Shown: positions 26,687 through 35,779, counted from the first letter of the stretch. The stretch: 64,000 nt of DNA from Tateyamaria omphalii (GCF_019802125.1 NZ_JAHVHT010000001.1:310001-374000); one strand, 5' to 3'. Notes: generated by a model from the sequence alone, not told the origin. Made by a program: numbers and translations.

Positions 26687-27055
26687 TCAGGCGTGGGGCG
26701 GGGCGCGCACAAGCCGTGCGGCGTCGAGACCATGGCGTTCGATCAGCCGTTTGGCGATGAAGCTGAAGGCAAAGATCTTGGCCAGTGTGAGAGGCCGGTC
26801 GGTGCAGTGCCCGCTTGGCCACAAGGCAGTGTCGCTGATGCGGCAAGCCTCGCATTTCTGGATATGCACCTGGCTTCCGCCGTCGAACGGGCCACAGAGA
26901 TCTGCCAGTGATCCTCCCGCAGCGACATATGCCGCAAGTTCGGGTGACGGGGTTTCGGGCTGCGCGGTCTGATGTGCAAAGCCGATGGTCGCAAGGGCGA
27001 CCATGACAGCACAGATCAGGCTGAGTTTGCAGAATTGGAGAGCGCGCGACACCAT
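26687..27055 (-). CDS. Hypothetical secreted/membrane-anchored protein with CxxC, possibly DUF2946-like
   Basis: A 122-residue protein with an N-terminal hydrophobic segment (LSLICAVMVALATIGFAHQ) and a central cysteine cluster (LCGPFDGGSQVHIQKCEACRIS). The size, signal and clustered cysteines resemble DUF2946-type proteins often found near metal transport genes, but I cannot confirm family membership. It lies 71 bases upstream of the PepSY gene on the same strand, so the two may be co-expressed for metal or haem handling. No clear ribosome-binding site precedes the ATG at 27055. Confidence 0.6.
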   Translation of the reverse strand: MVSRALQFCKLSLICAVMVALATIGFAHQTAQPETPSPELAAYVAAGGSLADLCGPFDGGSQVHIQKCEACRISDTALWPSGHCTDRPLTLAKIFAFSFIAKRLIERHGLDAARLVRAPPHA

Positions 27056-27120
27056 GCAAGCGGGATTAACAAGTTTTGCAACGCCACAACAGCGGAGGAT
27101 TGCCGCACCGGGCGGGTTGG

Positions 27121-27738
27121 TCAGAACAGGTGGTTTTCCTTGGCCAGCAAGGCGGCTTGCGTGCGGTTGGACACGTTGAGCTTGGCAAGCAGGTTTTTGA
27201 CATGCAGCTTTACCGTCACCTCCTGAACCCCGAGATTTCGCGCGATTTCCTTGTTCGATAGGCCGATGCAGAGCTGTTCGAGTGTTTGCATCTCGCGTTC
27301 GGAGAGGTCCGCGAATTGGCCGGTCGGTGTTTCTGCCTGCTTTGGTTCGGCGAAGTCGAAGGGAAAGTACCGCTCGCCTGCCAGCACGAATTTGATCGCG
27401 TTGACCATGGATTTCGCGGCGAGCCGTTTGGGGATGAAGCCATCGGCCCCCTGGGCCATTGCGGCGTTGGCGACATCCTTGTTTGCGACACCCGACATCA
27501 GCACCACTTTGGTGGCCGGATGTGTCTTGCGCGCCCGTTCCAGCCCATCGAGCCCGTTCATGCCCGGCATGTTGTAGTCGAGAATCAACATGTCGACCGC
27601 TTCCAGTCCTTTCATGTTGTCCAGCGCCGCGTCGAAGTTTGATGCTGTAAGCACCGTGAACCCTTCGGCCGTTTCGAGATAGGCGGCAATCGTGTCCCGC
27701 ACGAGGTCGTGATCATCAGCGATGAGAATGCACGGCAT
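27121..27738 (-). CDS. LuxR/NarL-family response regulator
   Basis: A 205-residue two-component regulator. The receiver domain has the acidic pocket (ILIADDHD), phosphoacceptor Asp54 in LILDYNMPGMNG and switch residues in VLMSGVANKD...FIPK. A LuxR helix-turn-helix follows from about 140 (LSEREMQTLEQLCIGLSNKEIARNLGVQEVTVKLHVKNLLAKL). It is divergent from a secreted oxidoreductase-fold protein and the hybrid histidine kinase downstream, its likely phosphate donor. The inverted repeat at 27798-27815 is a candidate site for it. Confidence 0.92.
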   Translation of the reverse strand: MPCILIADDHDLVRDTIAAYLETAEGFTVLTASNFDAALDNMKGLEAVDMLILDYNMPGMNGLDGLERARKTHPATKVVLMSGVANKDVANAAMAQGADGFIPKRLAAKSMVNAIKFVLAGERYFPFDFAEPKQAETPTGQFADLSEREMQTLEQLCIGLSNKEIARNLGVQEVTVKLHVKNLLAKLNVSNRTQAALLAKENHLF

Positions 27739-27797
27739 GGCTGGTTCCCTGGTTCTATCCGTCTTGTGGCACCCAAACGTGCCCAAATCGTGGCGTT

Positions 27798-27819
27798 CCT
27801 ATACTTTGGTATAGGTGGC
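27798..27819. promoter_or_regulatory. Inverted repeat and motif in the response-regulator/kinase promoter region
   Basis: CCTATAC-TTTG-GTATAGG (27798-27815) is a perfect 7-bp inverted repeat. The overlapping CTTTGGTATAGGTGGC (27804-27819) recurs with one mismatch at 30977-30992, upstream of the polysaccharide genes. NarL/FixJ-type regulators bind sites of this size. Confidence 0.5.
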
Positions 27820-27883
27820 TATGCCGATGCCCTCAAACATTTCCTGAAGTTCAGGTTACGACGCTCTCAAGGAAGAGAAAGGA

Positions 27884-28378
27884 ATGACCATGGCACGGAT
27901 CCACCACTCACGGACACTGGCCGGAATTTTCTGTTTTTTCCTGGCCTGGGCGCTGCCCGCGATCGCGCAGGACGCGCTCAGGCTACAGGTGACTGACGGC
28001 AACGGGGATACCGTCTCGCTCGGCTTTGACGAGTTGGACGCGTTGCCGCAGTCCGAGTTCACGACGTCTACGATCTGGACCGATGGGAAGGTGCGGTTCT
28101 CGGGTGTGCCTCTGAAGGTGCTGCTCGATTCGGTAGAGGCGGAGGGCACAGCGGTCGAAATGATCGCGCTGAACGATTACTTGGTTACATTGCCCTATGA
28201 TGAACTCGAAGAGGACGTGCCCCTTGTCGCGACCCGCATGAACGGGGAGCAAATGTCGGTACGCGACAAGGGGCCGTTCTGGGTGGTCTACCCGTATGAC
28301 CGGCATTGGAAGTACCGGACCGAGACGCGCTATGCGCTGAGCATCTGGCAGTTGAACCGCCTGAATGTTGTGGATTGA
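27884..28378 (+). CDS. Secreted molybdopterin-dependent-oxidoreductase-fold protein, probable sensor partner
   Basis: A 164-residue protein with a signal peptide (LAGIFCFFLAWALPAIA, cleaved near AQD). The mature part (LSGVPLKVLLDSV-like VRFSGVPLKVLLDSVEAEG, then IALNDYLVTLPYDELEED and GPFWVVYPYDR) matches the small SUOX/molybdopterin-binding fold without evident catalytic residues. It lies 42 bases upstream of the hybrid histidine kinase, so it probably binds a periplasmic ligand or cofactor and modulates the kinase. The start follows AAAGGA. Confidence 0.75.
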   Translation: MTMARIHHSRTLAGIFCFFLAWALPAIAQDALRLQVTDGNGDTVSLGFDELDALPQSEFTTSTIWTDGKVRFSGVPLKVLLDSVEAEGTAVEMIALNDYLVTLPYDELEEDVPLVATRMNGEQMSVRDKGPFWVVYPYDRHWKYRTETRYALSIWQLNRLNVVD

Positions 28379-28420
28379 ATGCGCGCCATGCGTCGTGTGA
28401 CGTGAAGGTGGAGGGCGCGT

Positions 28421-30961
28421 ATGACGATCGGACTTAATCGCTATCGCATTGTGATATCGGCGGGCTTCGGCCTGCTGATCCTTTTGCTTGCGGTCATGGT
28501 CGCGAACCTTGCCATGCAGATGCGAAACCTGTCGTTGGCGGCTGGAGACAACACGCAGTGGAGCATTGCGCAGCTTGATACCGAGTTTGCCAATCTCAAT
28601 GCGATCCTGACCGACCAATTGGCGGACCGCAGTTTTTCCGAAGACGAGGTGCAATTGCGCATCGACATTGCGCTAAGCCGGTTGGACATCATCAATTCGG
28701 GCCGGGCGGCGGCCATTTTCGGCGACAGCGTCGAGGCTGCGGAGCTCATCGCACCCATCAATGCCTTCGCCGACGCCACCATTCCGCTGCTCGACAAGCC
28801 CGGACCGCTGAACGAGGCGGACATGCGGCAGATCCAGCAGATGGTGCGCGATGTACGCCTGGATGTGCGTGGCATTGCACTTCTGGGTGTCCGGTTGGGT
28901 GCTGAGCAGAGCCAGACACGGCGTGCCGGTTTCGCACGGCAGCTTCTGTGGACCGGTGGCGTTGCCATCGGCCTTTTGATCCTGATGGGCATTCTGCTGC
29001 AGGTCCTGGTGCGTCTGCTTGATCGGGCCGCACAGCGGGATCGCGAGTTGCTGACCTCGTCCAAGAAGCTGGCTTCGACGGTGGCGGCGTCACTTGATGC
29101 GATTGTGACGTCAGACGAGGAGGGCCGGATCATCGGCTTCAACGAAGCGGCGGAGGGCGTCTTTGGCTGGCGGCGGAAAGATATCATCGGCCAGAAGATG
29201 GACGATACCATCATCCCGCACCGCATGCGCGAGGCGCATCGTGACGGGATGGAGCGGTATCTCAAGACAAACGAGCCGCGCGTGGTCGATTCCGGGCGTT
29301 TCGAGCTGGCGGCGCTGCGCAAGAGCGGTGAGGAGTTTCCGGTCGAGCTGAACATCACTACCACGGATGTTGCGGGGCAGAAGAGTTTCATCGCCTATGT
29401 CCGGGACATCAGTGAGCGCAAGATCAACGAACAGAAGCTGATCGACGCCCGCGACCGGGCGCAGACCATGGACAAGGCCAAGACGCGATTCCTTGCCATC
29501 ATGAGCCACGAGATCCGCACACCTCTTAACGGTATTCTGGGCGTGCTCGACCTGCTCAAGACGACGTCGCTGACCCAGCAACAGGAACGCTATGCCAAGA
29601 TCGCCACGGCTTCGAGCGAGATCTTATTGGAATATGTAAACGAGGCACTTGATATCACCCGCATCGAAGGCGGGGCCTTGCAATTCTCGCCCCAGGACTT
29701 CGACCTCGTGAACCTGATGACAAATCTGGTCGACGTGCTGGACCCGCTGGCACGGGAAAAGCAGCTTGCCCTGTCGCTGCACGTCGCCGACGGGATGCGG
29801 ATGTGTTTTCATGGCGACAACAATCGCATCCGGCAGATCCTGACCAATCTGATCGGCAACGCCATCAAGTTCACCGACAGCGGTGCGGTCAAGGTTTCGG
29901 TAACCGGCATACATGGTCCCGCAACGACATCCGTGCGGTTTGCGGTCTGCGACACGGGCGCAGGCATCGCGCCGGACGATCAGGAACATGTGTTCGAAGA
30001 CTTCGTTTCGCTTGCCCAAGGCGCCGGGCGCCAGAGCCGCGGCGATGGGCTGGGTCTGTCGATTGCCCGTCGTATCGCGCGGGAAATGGGCGGCGACATC
30101 ACGCTCGACAGCCAAGCCGGAGCCGGCTCGACCTTCACCCTGATCTTGCCCTTGCACAGATGCGAAAGCCAAACCGTTGAAGCTGCCGCTGTTCCCGAAG
30201 ATGTGGTGCAGACCAAGGACGCCTATTCGGTGCTGATCGCGGAAGACAATGACATCAATCGCAAGGTGCTGCGCGACATGCTTGAGGGGATGGGGCTCCG
30301 TGTCGAGGAGGCGGTGAACGGGGCCGATTGCCTGGACAAGACTGCGGACGAGCGGTTCGACCTGATCTTCATGGATATCAGCATGCCCGTGATGGGTGGC
30401 GTGGAAGCGACCGAGAAGCTGCGGGCAGGCGGTGGGCCAAATGCGGATACTCAGGTTGTCGGGCTGACGGCGCATGGCAAGGAAGAATACCGCGACACCG
30501 CTGAACGCGCCGGGATGAACCGCTTTCACACGAAACCCATTCGTCTGGACGCGCTGCGCACCATATTTGCCGAACTGAACGAAGCCGCTCAGGGTGCGGA
30601 CGATCAGGGGCTGGAGAATGATGCCCTGTCCGAGTTGATTGATGTTCTGGGTGCCGAAAAGGTGACGGCCACGGGCCATGTCTTTTTTGATGAATTGCGC
30701 GTGTTTCTGGAAGAGTCGCGGGATGTGCAGGATACCAAACCCTTGAAGGCTCTGGCCGCCGCCGCGCACAAGTTGGCCGGTGCGGCCGCATTGTTGGGGC
30801 AGGTTCGGCTGATGCCTGCATTGACCGCGTGCGAAGACCATGCGGGCGATGGTGAGCTTGCCGCCTTTGTCGAACGGCGTGCCGAGCTGGCCGGGATGGC
30901 GGATGCGGCCCGATCCGCGTTCGACAAGCGCCTGGTGCGCGCCGCACGGGCTACTTCTTAA
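28421..30961 (+). CDS. Hybrid sensor histidine kinase (PAS-HisKA-HATPase-REC-Hpt)
   Basis: An 846-residue inner-membrane kinase. TM1 is at about 10-32, a helical periplasmic sensor at 33-172, TM2 at 174-200, PAS at 215-330, and HisKA with phospho-His363 in FLAIMSHEIRTPLNG. The ATPase domain (N-box LTNLIGNAIKF; G-boxes DTGAGI, GDGLGLSI) spans 450-578, REC with Asp652 (LIFMDISMPVMGG) 600-720, and Hpt with His783 (AAHKLAGAAA) 735-840. This is a complete phosphorelay in one chain of the TorS/ArcB type. The final phosphate acceptor is likely the LuxR-type regulator at 27121. It is co-oriented with the secreted partner upstream. Confidence 0.93.
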   Translation: MTIGLNRYRIVISAGFGLLILLLAVMVANLAMQMRNLSLAAGDNTQWSIAQLDTEFANLNAILTDQLADRSFSEDEVQLRIDIALSRLDIINSGRAAAIFGDSVEAAELIAPINAFADATIPLLDKPGPLNEADMRQIQQMVRDVRLDVRGIALLGVRLGAEQSQTRRAGFARQLLWTGGVAIGLLILMGILLQVLVRLLDRAAQRDRELLTSSKKLASTVAASLDAIVTSDEEGRIIGFNEAAEGVFGWRRKDIIGQKMDDTIIPHRMREAHRDGMERYLKTNEPRVVDSGRFELAALRKSGEEFPVELNITTTDVAGQKSFIAYVRDISERKINEQKLIDARDRAQTMDKAKTRFLAIMSHEIRTPLNGILGVLDLLKTTSLTQQQERYAKIATASSEILLEYVNEALDITRIEGGALQFSPQDFDLVNLMTNLVDVLDPLAREKQLALSLHVADGMRMCFHGDNNRIRQILTNLIGNAIKFTDSGAVKVSVTGIHGPATTSVRFAVCDTGAGIAPDDQEHVFEDFVSLAQGAGRQSRGDGLGLSIARRIAREMGGDITLDSQAGAGSTFTLILPLHRCESQTVEAAAVPEDVVQTKDAYSVLIAEDNDINRKVLRDMLEGMGLRVEEAVNGADCLDKTADERFDLIFMDISMPVMGGVEATEKLRAGGGPNADTQVVGLTAHGKEEYRDTAERAGMNRFHTKPIRLDALRTIFAELNEAAQGADDQGLENDALSELIDVLGAEKVTATGHVFFDELRVFLEESRDVQDTKPLKALAAAAHKLAGAAALLGQVRLMPALTACEDHAGDGELAAFVERRAELAGMADAARSAFDKRLVRAARATS

Positions 30962-30976
30962 GTCTGATGCACTGTT

Positions 30977-30992
30977 CTTTGGGATAGGTGGC
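30977..30992 (+). promoter_or_regulatory. Second copy of the 16-nt motif, upstream of the polysaccharide genes
   Basis: CTTTGGGATAGGTGGC matches 15 of 16 bases of the motif at 27804-27819. It lies 119 bases before the SqdB-like start. GGGATAG (30981-30987) is also repeated inverted as CTATCCC at 31013-31019. Candidate site for the neighbouring response regulator. Confidence 0.45.
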
Positions 30993-31110
30993 GTATCCAA
31001 ATGCGCCTCATACTATCCCTTCCCGCCGCCCAGCATACGGCCTGGGCTGGCTAATGTTCCTTCATCACAACCCGGGCCGCTTGGAGGGGCCCAGATGGAG
31101 GAGCTGAAAA

Positions 31111-32328
31111 ATGGCACAAAATCAGAATATTATGATCGTTGGGGGAGATGGGTTTTGCGGTTGGCCGACGGCGCTGCACCTGTCGCAGCTTGGTCACAAC
31201 ATCACGATCGTCGACAACCTGTCGCGGCGCAGAATTGATGAAGAGCTTGGGGCGGACAGCCTGACCCCGATCGCATCGGTCGAACAACGCCTGGCCGCAT
31301 GGAAAGAGACAACCGGCCATGTCATCGGTTTTGCCAAGATCGACGTGGCGCATGAATACGAGTCGCTGGTCGAGTTGATGTCGATGCTGCGCCCCGACAC
31401 CATCATCCATTTCGGTGAACAGCGTGCCGCCCCATATTCGATGAAAAGCGTTTCGCAGAAGCGCTACACCGTCGATAACAACATCTCGGGTACGCACAAC
31501 CTGCTGGCCGCGTCGGTCGAGTTGGGCCTTGATCCGCACTTTGTCCACCTGGGCACGATGGGTGTCTATGGCTACGACGATGACGGGCTCGAGATCCCCG
31601 AAGGCTACCTGCCGGTCTATGTGCCCGGCGATGACAAGCAGATCATGAAGCGGGACATCCTGTATCCGACCAACCCGGGCAGCGTGTACCACCTGACCAA
31701 GTCGATGGATCAGCTTCTGTTCCAGTTCTATGCCAAGAACGACCGGTTGCGGATCACTGATCTGCACCAGGGCATCGTCTGGGGCACCCAGACCGAAGAG
31801 ACCAAGCTGGACGAACGCCTGATCAACCGCTTTGACTACGATGGCGACTACGGCACGGTACTCAACCGGTTTTTGATGCAGGCCGTGGTGGGTCATCCGT
31901 TGACCGTGCATGGCACAGGCGGGCAGACCCGTGCATTCATCCACATTCAGGACACCGTGAAGTGTCTGGCGCTCGCTGTTGCCAATCCGCCCGCACGGGA
32001 CGGCAAGGTCGCGATCCTCAACCAGATGACTGAAACGCATTCGGTGCGGTCCTTGGCCCAGTTGATTGCCAAGACCTCCGGCGCGCGGGTGGCCTATGTC
32101 GACAATCCGCGCAACGAGGCGGCGGAGAATGATCTCCGTGTGTCCAACAGGACCTTCCTGTCTCTGGGTTTGAACCCGATCACGCTGGCGGAAGGGCTCT
32201 TGGACGAGACCCAGCAGGTGGCGGCGAAATATGCCCGCCGGTGCAAGCGCGACATGATCCCGTGCGTGTCCACATGGACGGACAATCAGCGCCCCGGCCT
32301 GGTGTGCCAGGCAGGTCGCGCGGCCTGA
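31111..32328 (+). CDS. UDP-sulfoquinovose synthase-like NAD-dependent epimerase (SqdB/SQD1 family)
   Basis: A 405-residue SDR protein very like plant SQD1 and bacterial SqdB, which make UDP-sulfoquinovose from UDP-glucose and sulfite. Shared landmarks: GGDGFCGW (11-18), SLTPIAS, HFGEQRAAPYSM (100-111), the catalytic Thr149 in LGTMG, Tyr193 and Lys197 in YHLTK, AVGHPLTVHG and GGQTRAFIHIQDTV. Sulfolipid genes (sqdC, sqdD or SQD2-type transferases) are absent. It precedes a BcsB-like and a GT2 synthase gene instead, so the sulfo-sugar, or another sugar made by the same chemistry, probably feeds a polysaccharide. GGAGGAG lies 8 bases before the ATG. Confidence 0.85.
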   Translation: MAQNQNIMIVGGDGFCGWPTALHLSQLGHNITIVDNLSRRRIDEELGADSLTPIASVEQRLAAWKETTGHVIGFAKIDVAHEYESLVELMSMLRPDTIIHFGEQRAAPYSMKSVSQKRYTVDNNISGTHNLLAASVELGLDPHFVHLGTMGVYGYDDDGLEIPEGYLPVYVPGDDKQIMKRDILYPTNPGSVYHLTKSMDQLLFQFYAKNDRLRITDLHQGIVWGTQTEETKLDERLINRFDYDGDYGTVLNRFLMQAVVGHPLTVHGTGGQTRAFIHIQDTVKCLALAVANPPARDGKVAILNQMTETHSVRSLAQLIAKTSGARVAYVDNPRNEAAENDLRVSNRTFLSLGLNPITLAEGLLDETQQVAAKYARRCKRDMIPCVSTWTDNQRPGLVCQAGRAA

Positions 32329-32338
32329 GTGAGTAGCA

Positions 32339-32374
32339 CCGCCGCTGTCTCGCTTGGAGGTGGGGCAGCGGCGG
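32339..32374 (+). repeat. Intercistronic hairpin, SqdB-like | BcsB-like
   Basis: A perfect 9-bp inverted repeat (CCGCCGCTG at 32339-32347, complement at 32366-32374) with an 18-nt loop, 11 bases after the SqdB-like stop. There is no T tract, so it may stabilise or partly attenuate the transcript rather than end it. Confidence 0.6.
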
Positions 32375-32411
32375 CCCTTGTCGCGAACTTCAAACCAATT
32401 GGGTGAACGTG

Positions 32412-33947
32412 ATGCGTATGATCGGCATTGGACTGTTGGCGTTTCTTGTGGCGGGCATGGCCCTGTTCATGTCCACGACAACCGTCGCCGAACGGGCAGG
32501 GCAGGCAGCACGCGCGCTGGCTGGAACACCTGAGCTGGTGTTCGAGACGCGCGGTGCGATGGGCGCAGATGGCGCGCATCAGGCCGTGCTTCGGGCCTCC
32601 GGGGTCGATGCGCCGGTTATCCTGTCGGGTTTGCCTGCCTATCAAGCCATCACGTTTGATCTGCCACGCGATGCGCGGATCACGTCCGGATACCTCCAAA
32701 TCGATGCGACGTCTCAGGTGTTGGCGGGTGTGCAAGGGGTGCTGCGCATCTCGATCCGCAACGCCCGCCGGGCCGAGATGTTGCTGCATCCGGGCGCGGC
32801 CGCACGGTCCTTGCGCATTCCGCTTTCACCCGCGGATGTGGCGGGGGACCGGCTGGTCGTCTCGTTCTCGTTGCAGGGCACAGCCCCCAACGTGTCCTGT
32901 GGTCCAGATGACGGCGTCGCTGCCGTGGTCGAGATCGAGACGACCAGTGCTGTTTTTGCCAACCTCGACCAGCCATTGGTCACTGCGCGAGATCAGATCC
33001 GCGCTGCCGGTGGGATGGTGCCTGTTGTATGGCCCTCCAAGCGTGATGAAGCGGCGGAAGCGTTGGTGCTTGCCACGGGCCTCTCCGGCCACGGGCTGGC
33101 GCCGGTGATCGTGGAACACGGTCAAGCGTTCGCGACCTCTGAACTGCGCGGTCTCGCCCTTGGACGGTCCAGTGAGGCTGTTGCCGACGCCTGGCCGCGC
33201 ACCTTGGCGGTACGCGGAGCAAATGCCGGGCTGCGTTGGTTTCATCGCGAGACCACGTGGCGGCACCGTTACGATTTGGGCTCTGGTTCCGATATGCGGG
33301 TGGCGGGTGTCCTTGATCTAAAGATGGTGCTTGGCCGTCTGGCGGGTGGGCAATCCTGGCAGCTGACCGTGATGCTGAATGACCGCCTGGCACATCAGGT
33401 GAATATCGACGGGGGCGAGACTGCGTTTTCGGCCCGCATTGAATTGCCTGCGGATTTGCAAGAGGCCGCCAACACGCTTGCGATTGTTCTGAACACGACG
33501 CGCATCTCCGAGGGGGAGTGCGACCAGGGGCCGATGTTGCTCGCAGAAATGCTGCCCGAGACGCAACTGTTGGCGGGCGCCGACACCTTCAGCGACGAGA
33601 TGACAGAGATGCAAGCCGCCCTTGCTGCACGTGGCATTGTGGGCGTGGCGTTGATGTCTGATCTGAGTGCTGACGATGCGGAGCGGGCGCGCCGTTTGCT
33701 CGCGCGTATCCTGCCGGTCGACATGCAACTGAGCGCTGCTGACGGCGTTGCGCAGGTCATCGTTCTGACCGCCGATGGTCCGACACCGAACCTGAAGAAT
33801 GTGGGACCGGCCTGGGCCTTTCACGAGGACGGTACATCTTCGGCGCCGACCATCATTCGGCTGGATGCGGACAGTGATCCGCGCGTGGGCGGCGTGTCCG
33901 TTCTGATCGCGCCCGAGGGTATCGGTATCGCGGCAGGTGCGTCATGA
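32412..33947 (+). CDS. Cellulose synthase BcsB-like periplasmic subunit
   Basis: A 511-residue protein with an N-terminal signal anchor (MIGIGLLAFLVAGMALFM) and a long periplasmic beta-rich region. Features typical of BcsB include the carbohydrate-binding-like repeats (FDLPRDARITSGYLQI, VLDLKMVLGRLAGGQSWQLTVMLN) and a linker with flavodoxin-like halves (LGRSSEAVADAWPRTLAVRG). It lacks the C-terminal membrane helix by which BcsB joins BcsA. It should guide nascent polymer through the periplasm. Start choice is weak: GTG 32403, ATG 32412 and ATG 32418 are all in frame with poor ribosome sites. ATGA overlap couples it to the synthase. Confidence 0.75.
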   Translation: MRMIGIGLLAFLVAGMALFMSTTTVAERAGQAARALAGTPELVFETRGAMGADGAHQAVLRASGVDAPVILSGLPAYQAITFDLPRDARITSGYLQIDATSQVLAGVQGVLRISIRNARRAEMLLHPGAAARSLRIPLSPADVAGDRLVVSFSLQGTAPNVSCGPDDGVAAVVEIETTSAVFANLDQPLVTARDQIRAAGGMVPVVWPSKRDEAAEALVLATGLSGHGLAPVIVEHGQAFATSELRGLALGRSSEAVADAWPRTLAVRGANAGLRWFHRETTWRHRYDLGSGSDMRVAGVLDLKMVLGRLAGGQSWQLTVMLNDRLAHQVNIDGGETAFSARIELPADLQEAANTLAIVLNTTRISEGECDQGPMLLAEMLPETQLLAGADTFSDEMTEMQAALAARGIVGVALMSDLSADDAERARRLLARILPVDMQLSAADGVAQVIVLTADGPTPNLKNVGPAWAFHEDGTSSAPTIIRLDADSDPRVGGVSVLIAPEGIGIAAGAS

Positions 33948-35779
33948 CCGACACCACCGACAATCGCACCCAGATCAACTACATCTCGGTCGACAGCGCG
34001 CCCAAGCGGTTCGCTGGACCGGTATCGCCCTGGCGGGGCCCTTGGATGCTGGCGCTGTTTACCGGTCTTGCGGCGGCACAACTGTGGCTCGTGAACACCG
34101 AAGCGGCGGCGCATGTCTTTCCCAACCGCGACTACGTCTTTTCCCTGCATGAAGGACGACACGCGATTGCGATCCGGGTCTTTATGGTCTCGTTCTACGT
34201 CGCCTTCGCCGCGTTTAGTTCGGCTGGGCACAAGGGTCGCATCCTGTTCGGGCTGGACCTTGTGCTGACCTTCATGGCGGGTTGCGGGATCTTTGACCTC
34301 GCCAATGCTGCCGTACATCAGATGATCGGCACGTCTCTGTCCCTGCATTTCAGCGCGATCGCATCCGGCCTTTTTGGCTTTGCCGTCTACTCCTTCAAGC
34401 TGCTCGAACGCGGGCTGATGCCTGCGCGCATCCGGATCAAACATGTCCCGGTCCGCCAGCGCCGCGCCCTTGTGCGCCTTGGCTGCACGTTGGCGGTTGC
34501 TGCCGCCGTCTCTGTCTGGGTTGGGGGCATGGAGCTGCGGACCGTGGAACTGATGCGCCAGTGGACGCTGCTTGGCGGCATCGGGCCGGGCGTGTTCCTG
34601 TTCCTGCCGGTTCTGTTTGGACAGCTTTACTTGCTAGCCATTTACGACGTGCTGGTGGCCCGCAAGGTGCGCTTTACACCCCCGGTGTCGGTCATCGTGC
34701 CCGCGCACAACGAATCCTACATCATCAAGGCCACGATCGAAGCGATGGACCGGGCGGCCGCGCACTACGGCGGTGACGTGCACATCCTGATCATGAACAA
34801 CAACTCCACCGACGATACGGAGGAGATTGCAGCCACGGCCCTTGCCGCATGTACCGCAGCGAAGGGGCGCGTGATCAATGTGCCGAAGCCGGGCAAATCC
34901 AACGCGCTCAATGCGGGGCTTGACGCCTGCGAGACCGAATTCCTGATCCGCGTCGATGCCGACACGCTGGTGGGCGAGGACAATTTCAGCCGGGCGCTGC
35001 CCTATTTCTCGGACCCTGCCGTGGGTGTTGTCGGAGGCGTGCCCGTCCCGCCGGGTGGAGCCCTGTTCGACAAAGCGCGGCACCTGGAGGTGTTGGTCAA
35101 GCACGGCTTCTATTCCGTGGCGATGGGCGCGGTGAACGGTGTTGTCGGTATTCCGGGCATGTTCGTTGTTTACCGCACGGCGCATCCGCGCGATCTGGGC
35201 GGCTTTGTCGAAGGCATGAACGGCGAAGACACCGATATCTCGCTGCGCATTGGCGAGCTGGGGTTCCACTCGGTCGTCGATCCGCGCATTCGCTACATTT
35301 CCGAGGTGCCGTCATCCTATAGCCACATGCGTGAGCAGCGGATGCGGTGGTTCCGGTCAATCTACCATATCTCTTCACGTTGCCGGGACTTGATCTATCG
35401 GCCCACGGGTACGCTGCGCGGCAAGATCATCCTGCCTTACATGCTGATCAACTCGGCGCGTCGCGCGATGCTGGTGCCGTTGATCATCTACGGCGCGCTG
35501 GAGTGGGCCACGGGTCTGAACCCCGAAAGCCCTATTGTCTGGCAGTCCATCGTGGCCGTGATGGTCGGTGCGCCAGCATTGGTGGGTGTCGTGGCTTGCG
35601 TCCTGAACGGTGTGCCGCGCGCGATCCTGGGGATGTTCGACTACCTGCTGTTCCGCATCCTGCGCGCCTATTTCACCCTCGAATCCATGCTCAGCATCCT
35701 TGTCGACACACGTGCCGAGGATCTGGAGCGCGCCATCCGGCTCGACCTTGTGCCGGACAAACCAATCCGGGTGGCCTGA
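33944..35779 (+). CDS. Processive family-2 glycosyltransferase (BcsA-like polysaccharide synthase)
   Basis: A 611-residue inner-membrane synthase with membrane helices before (about 35-235) and after (about 490-580) the cytoplasmic GT-A domain. Catalytic landmarks are VIVPAHNES (251-258), the acidic Asp290 after NNNST, DAD at 338-340, GED at 427-429 and the processivity motif QRMRW at 465-469. Unlike BcsA it has no C-terminal PilZ domain, so direct c-di-GMP control is not evident. The polymer is unknown; with a BcsB-like partner it is probably a beta-linked glycan. ATGA overlap with the BcsB-like gene. Confidence 0.88.
   Translation: MTDTTDNRTQINYISVDSAPKRFAGPVSPWRGPWMLALFTGLAAAQLWLVNTEAAAHVFPNRDYVFSLHEGRHAIAIRVFMVSFYVAFAAFSSAGHKGRILFGLDLVLTFMAGCGIFDLANAAVHQMIGTSLSLHFSAIASGLFGFAVYSFKLLERGLMPARIRIKHVPVRQRRALVRLGCTLAVAAAVSVWVGGMELRTVELMRQWTLLGGIGPGVFLFLPVLFGQLYLLAIYDVLVARKVRFTPPVSVIVPAHNESYIIKATIEAMDRAAAHYGGDVHILIMNNNSTDDTEEIAATALAACTAAKGRVINVPKPGKSNALNAGLDACETEFLIRVDADTLVGEDNFSRALPYFSDPAVGVVGGVPVPPGGALFDKARHLEVLVKHGFYSVAMGAVNGVVGIPGMFVVYRTAHPRDLGGFVEGMNGEDTDISLRIGELGFHSVVDPRIRYISEVPSSYSHMREQRMRWFRSIYHISSRCRDLIYRPTGTLRGKIILPYMLINSARRAMLVPLIIYGALEWATGLNPESPIVWQSIVAVMVGAPALVGVVACVLNGVPRAILGMFDYLLFRILRAYFTLESMLSILVDTRAEDLERAIRLDLVPDKPIRVA

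Noticed and set aside
30962-31110. Possible terminator between the hybrid kinase and the SqdB-like gene
   Set aside because: Only short imperfect repeats and no T tract are present, so continued transcription from the kinase genes cannot be excluded.
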